Assembly: GCF_030530965.1 (NCBI RefSeq)
Contig: NZ_JAUMTY010000025.1
Location: 1-6,683, forward strand
Length of the DNA stretch: 6,683 nucleotides
Reading direction: 5' to 3'
Source: Corynebacterium sp.
Lineage (GTDB): Bacteria; Actinomycetota; Actinomycetes; Mycobacteriales; Mycobacteriaceae
The notes beneath the pieces were generated by a model. That model ran no database searches. It had not been told where the DNA came from and was given only the letters and a program-made list of their open reading frames with translations. This document shows, one piece after another, positions 4,936 to 6,683 of this stretch (positions are counted from its first letter, which is position 1; the number at the start of each line of letters is the position of its first letter). Made by a program: the position numbers and the translations under genes.

Positions 4936-6683
4936 GTGTTACAACGTCTGAAAAAGAGTGATGCGCCGAACGACGCTGACACGAGCCAGCCGGTAGCCGC
5001 GCCGCAGCCCAGTACTATCGATCAAACGAACTCATGGGCACTTCCCACAACATCTTCTTCCGACGAGGGCACCATCCACGATGCCGACGTCCCCCACGAG
5101 GCTTCTACCGACGTCGACGAAGCCACCGCCTCCAGCTCCACGGAGGACGTTTCCGGCAACGACGACGATTCAGCACAGAAGAAAAGCGTGCCGGTCGCTC
5201 CGCCGGGACGGGAACCAACGCGCCCGCGAAGCTATAGCGAAAAACGTCGGCAAGAATGGGAACGAAAACAGCACACAGGTGCAGCCAAGCGCGGCCTCTC
5301 GCGGTTGCCGCTGCACACGTCGCTCATCATTATCGTGATGGTGATTTCCGCAGGTGGAATGTTCTTCACCGGGCTCGCAGTGACCTCCACGCTGAGGGAA
5401 TTCATGCAGTCGCGCATCGACGCCTCGTTGGAATCCACAGCGCATTCGCCCTTCATCGAGCAAGGGCGCCTGCCCGTGCAAAGCGCATATAGCGAAAACC
5501 CTCGGCTTCCTAGTCAATACTTTGTGCAGGTCACACACTCTGACGGCTCCGTCGTGTCCTATGACTACGGGTTCGAGTCCTACCCCAACCTTGACTCGGT
5601 CACCCACGAGACGGGCCCCGTCACCGTGTCGGCCGCGCGAGGTTCGAAATCCACAGCACACTGGCGCGCTATGGCGCTGAAAAGCCAAGACGGCGATCTC
5701 GTCGTCGTCGCGGTTTCACTCGATGACAATGAGCGAACCATCTCCCGCCTCTTCCTTCTCGAAGCCGGCTTGGGAATGCTCGTTCTCGCGGTGCTCCTCA
5801 TTCTGACCTGGTACGTTGTCCGACGATCACTCCGGCCTCTCAGCCACGTGGAACGCGTCGCTGGAAAGATTGCCGACGGCGACCTCTCTCAGCGTCTCCC
5901 AGAATGGCCGCCGGACACAGAAGTCGGCGCGCTCTCACGGTCGCTGAACAAAATGTTGGCGCAAATCGAGCAATCCTTCGTCGCGGTGGAGCGAAGTGAA
6001 GCAGAAGCTCAGGAAAATGCCCGCGTTGCGCGCAAAGCAGAAGCGCAAGCACGCGAAGCAGAGCAAACAATGCGTCGTTTTATAGGCGATGCATCTCACG
6101 AATTACGTACACCATTGACTTCCGTCAGCGGATACGCGGAGCTTTATCGGACGGGCCAAACCGATGATCTCAATCTTGTGCTGGATAGCATCTCGGCCGA
6201 GGCGGAAAGAATGAGCGTTTTAGTTCAAGATCTTTTGGATCTTGCTCGGATGGATAATTCGCGTCCATTGGAGCACAAGAGTGTCGATATCCTCAGTGTC
6301 GCAATCAGTGTTATTCAGAACATGAAAGTGAATTACCCTGATCGCGATATTTCCATGACAAACAATTGCGTGGAACCACCCATCGTGACAGGAGATAGCG
6401 CCCGCCTTCACCAGGTTCTCACCAACCTGATGACGAACGCCCTCAAACACGCAGGTCCAGAGGCTGCCGTTCGCATCGCTCTGGACGATTCCACCCTGGG
6501 AACGTCACCGAAGAAGAAAGCGGTGCGAATTCGTGTCATCGATAACGGTGTAGGAATACCGCCAGAGGATAGCGAGCACATTTTCGAGCGCTTCTACCGA
6601 GCCGATTCATCCCGATCACGGCATCAGGGTGGAGGCTCCGGACTGGGATTATCCATCGTTCAAGGTTTAGTGGAACAGCATGG
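4936..6683 (+). CDS. phoR: PhoR/PhoS-like sensor histidine kinase, 3' end cut by the window
   Basis: Membrane sensor kinase partnered with the upstream regulator (PhoR in mycobacteria, PhoS in corynebacteria). Numbered from GTG 4936, 582 codons are visible. Residues 1-123 are a polar cytoplasmic tail, acidic and Ser/Thr-rich to about 80 and then basic. TM1 is about 129-151, the extracytoplasmic sensor about 152-270, and TM2 about 272-295. HAMP starts with RRSLRPL (296-302) and runs to about 345. A charged Ala/Glu-rich helix follows (350-378), then HisKA with phosphoacceptor H388 in FIGDASHELRTPLTSV. The ATPase domain shows the N box N497-L-M-T-N501, G1 box DNGVG (536-540), F box FERFYR (550-555) and G2 box GSGLGL (567-572). 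The frame is open to the last base and lacks only the end of the ATPase domain. There is no in-frame ATG before TM1 (the first is 5338), so the start is uncertain: ATT 4909, GTG 4936 or GTG 5188. Confidence 0.9.
   Translation, partial: MLQRLKKSDAPNDADTSQPVAAPQPSTIDQTNSWALPTTSSSDEGTIHDADVPHEASTDVDEATASSSTEDVSGNDDDSAQKKSVPVAPPGREPTRPRSYSEKRRQEWERKQHTGAAKRGLSRLPLHTSLIIIVMVISAGGMFFTGLAVTSTLREFMQSRIDASLESTAHSPFIEQGRLPVQSAYSENPRLPSQYFVQVTHSDGSVVSYDYGFESYPNLDSVTHETGPVTVSAARGSKSTAHWRAMALKSQDGDLVVVAVSLDDNERTISRLFLLEAGLGMLVLAVLLILTWYVVRRSLRPLSHVERVAGKIADGDLSQRLPEWPPDTEVGALSRSLNKMLAQIEQSFVAVERSEAEAQENARVARKAEAQAREAEQTMRRFIGDASHELRTPLTSVSGYAELYRTGQTDDLNLVLDSISAEAERMSVLVQDLLDLARMDNSRPLEHKSVDILSVAISVIQNMKVNYPDRDISMTNNCVEPPIVTGDSARLHQVLTNLMTNALKHAGPEAAVRIALDDSTLGTSPKKKAVRIRVIDNGVGIPPEDSEHIFERFYRADSSRSRHQGGGSGLGLSIVQGLVEQH

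Noticed and set aside
4904..4951. TTG at 4904 after AAGGGG as a start codon
   Set aside because: Its frame ends after 15 codons at TGA 4949-4951 and is not in the kinase frame; spacing to AAGGGG is only 3 nt.
4958..4996. GTG-ATG at 4958-4963 as the kinase start
   Set aside because: It is out of frame with the kinase and meets a stop after 11 codons from the ATG (TAG 4994-4996).
5170..5688. 172-codon minus-strand open frame inside the kinase gene
   Set aside because: The plus strand here encodes the TM1 and sensor regions of a clear kinase. The antisense product is Arg, Cys and His rich with no recognisable motif, a typical shadow frame.

Overview
The window looks like chromosomal DNA of an actinomycete of the Corynebacterium/Mycobacterium group, most likely a corynebacterium of moderate GC (mid-50s percent by eye). 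The main reason is the two-component system on the right. Its response regulator matches mycobacterial PhoP (called PhoR in corynebacteria) almost motif for motif, and the kinase has the matching architecture. The DrrAB-type exporter and the actinobacterial form of fructosamine kinase fit the same group. Several genes also have a -10-like hexamer 7-8 nt before the start codon and little Shine-Dalgarno sequence, as expected in lineages that use many leaderless mRNAs.

Layout. (1) 52-1842: a two-gene plus-strand operon for an ABC-2 exporter, ATPase then permease, 27 bp apart. (2) 1946-2746: a fructosamine/ketosamine kinase family protein on the plus strand, probably with its own promoter. (3) 2736-2819: a six-copy degenerate 14-bp tandem repeat at the junction of two convergent genes; its CTAG cores supply both stop codons. 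(4) 2813-3916, minus strand: an AbrB-family membrane protein with an internal duplication. (5) 3917-4097: a divergent control region holding an 11-bp-phased direct-repeat array that resembles PhoP boxes. (6) 4098-4802: PhoP-like response regulator. (7) 4803-4935: an intergenic stretch with a strong stem-loop and an unusual kinase start region. (8) about 4936 to the window end: PhoR/PhoS-like sensor histidine kinase, cut off by the window edge inside the ATPase domain.

Working together: the exporter genes form one membrane complex. The kinase and regulator form a signalling pair that, from family knowledge, responds to phosphate limitation in corynebacteria and to acid or cell-envelope conditions in mycobacteria. 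The phased array suggests the pair controls itself and perhaps the divergent AbrB-family gene. No mobile element, CRISPR array, tRNA or rRNA was seen. The most interesting material is non-coding (the phased array, the stop-codon repeat and the regulator-kinase stem-loop), together with the odd 5' end and extended helices of the kinase. No wholly new system is evident.
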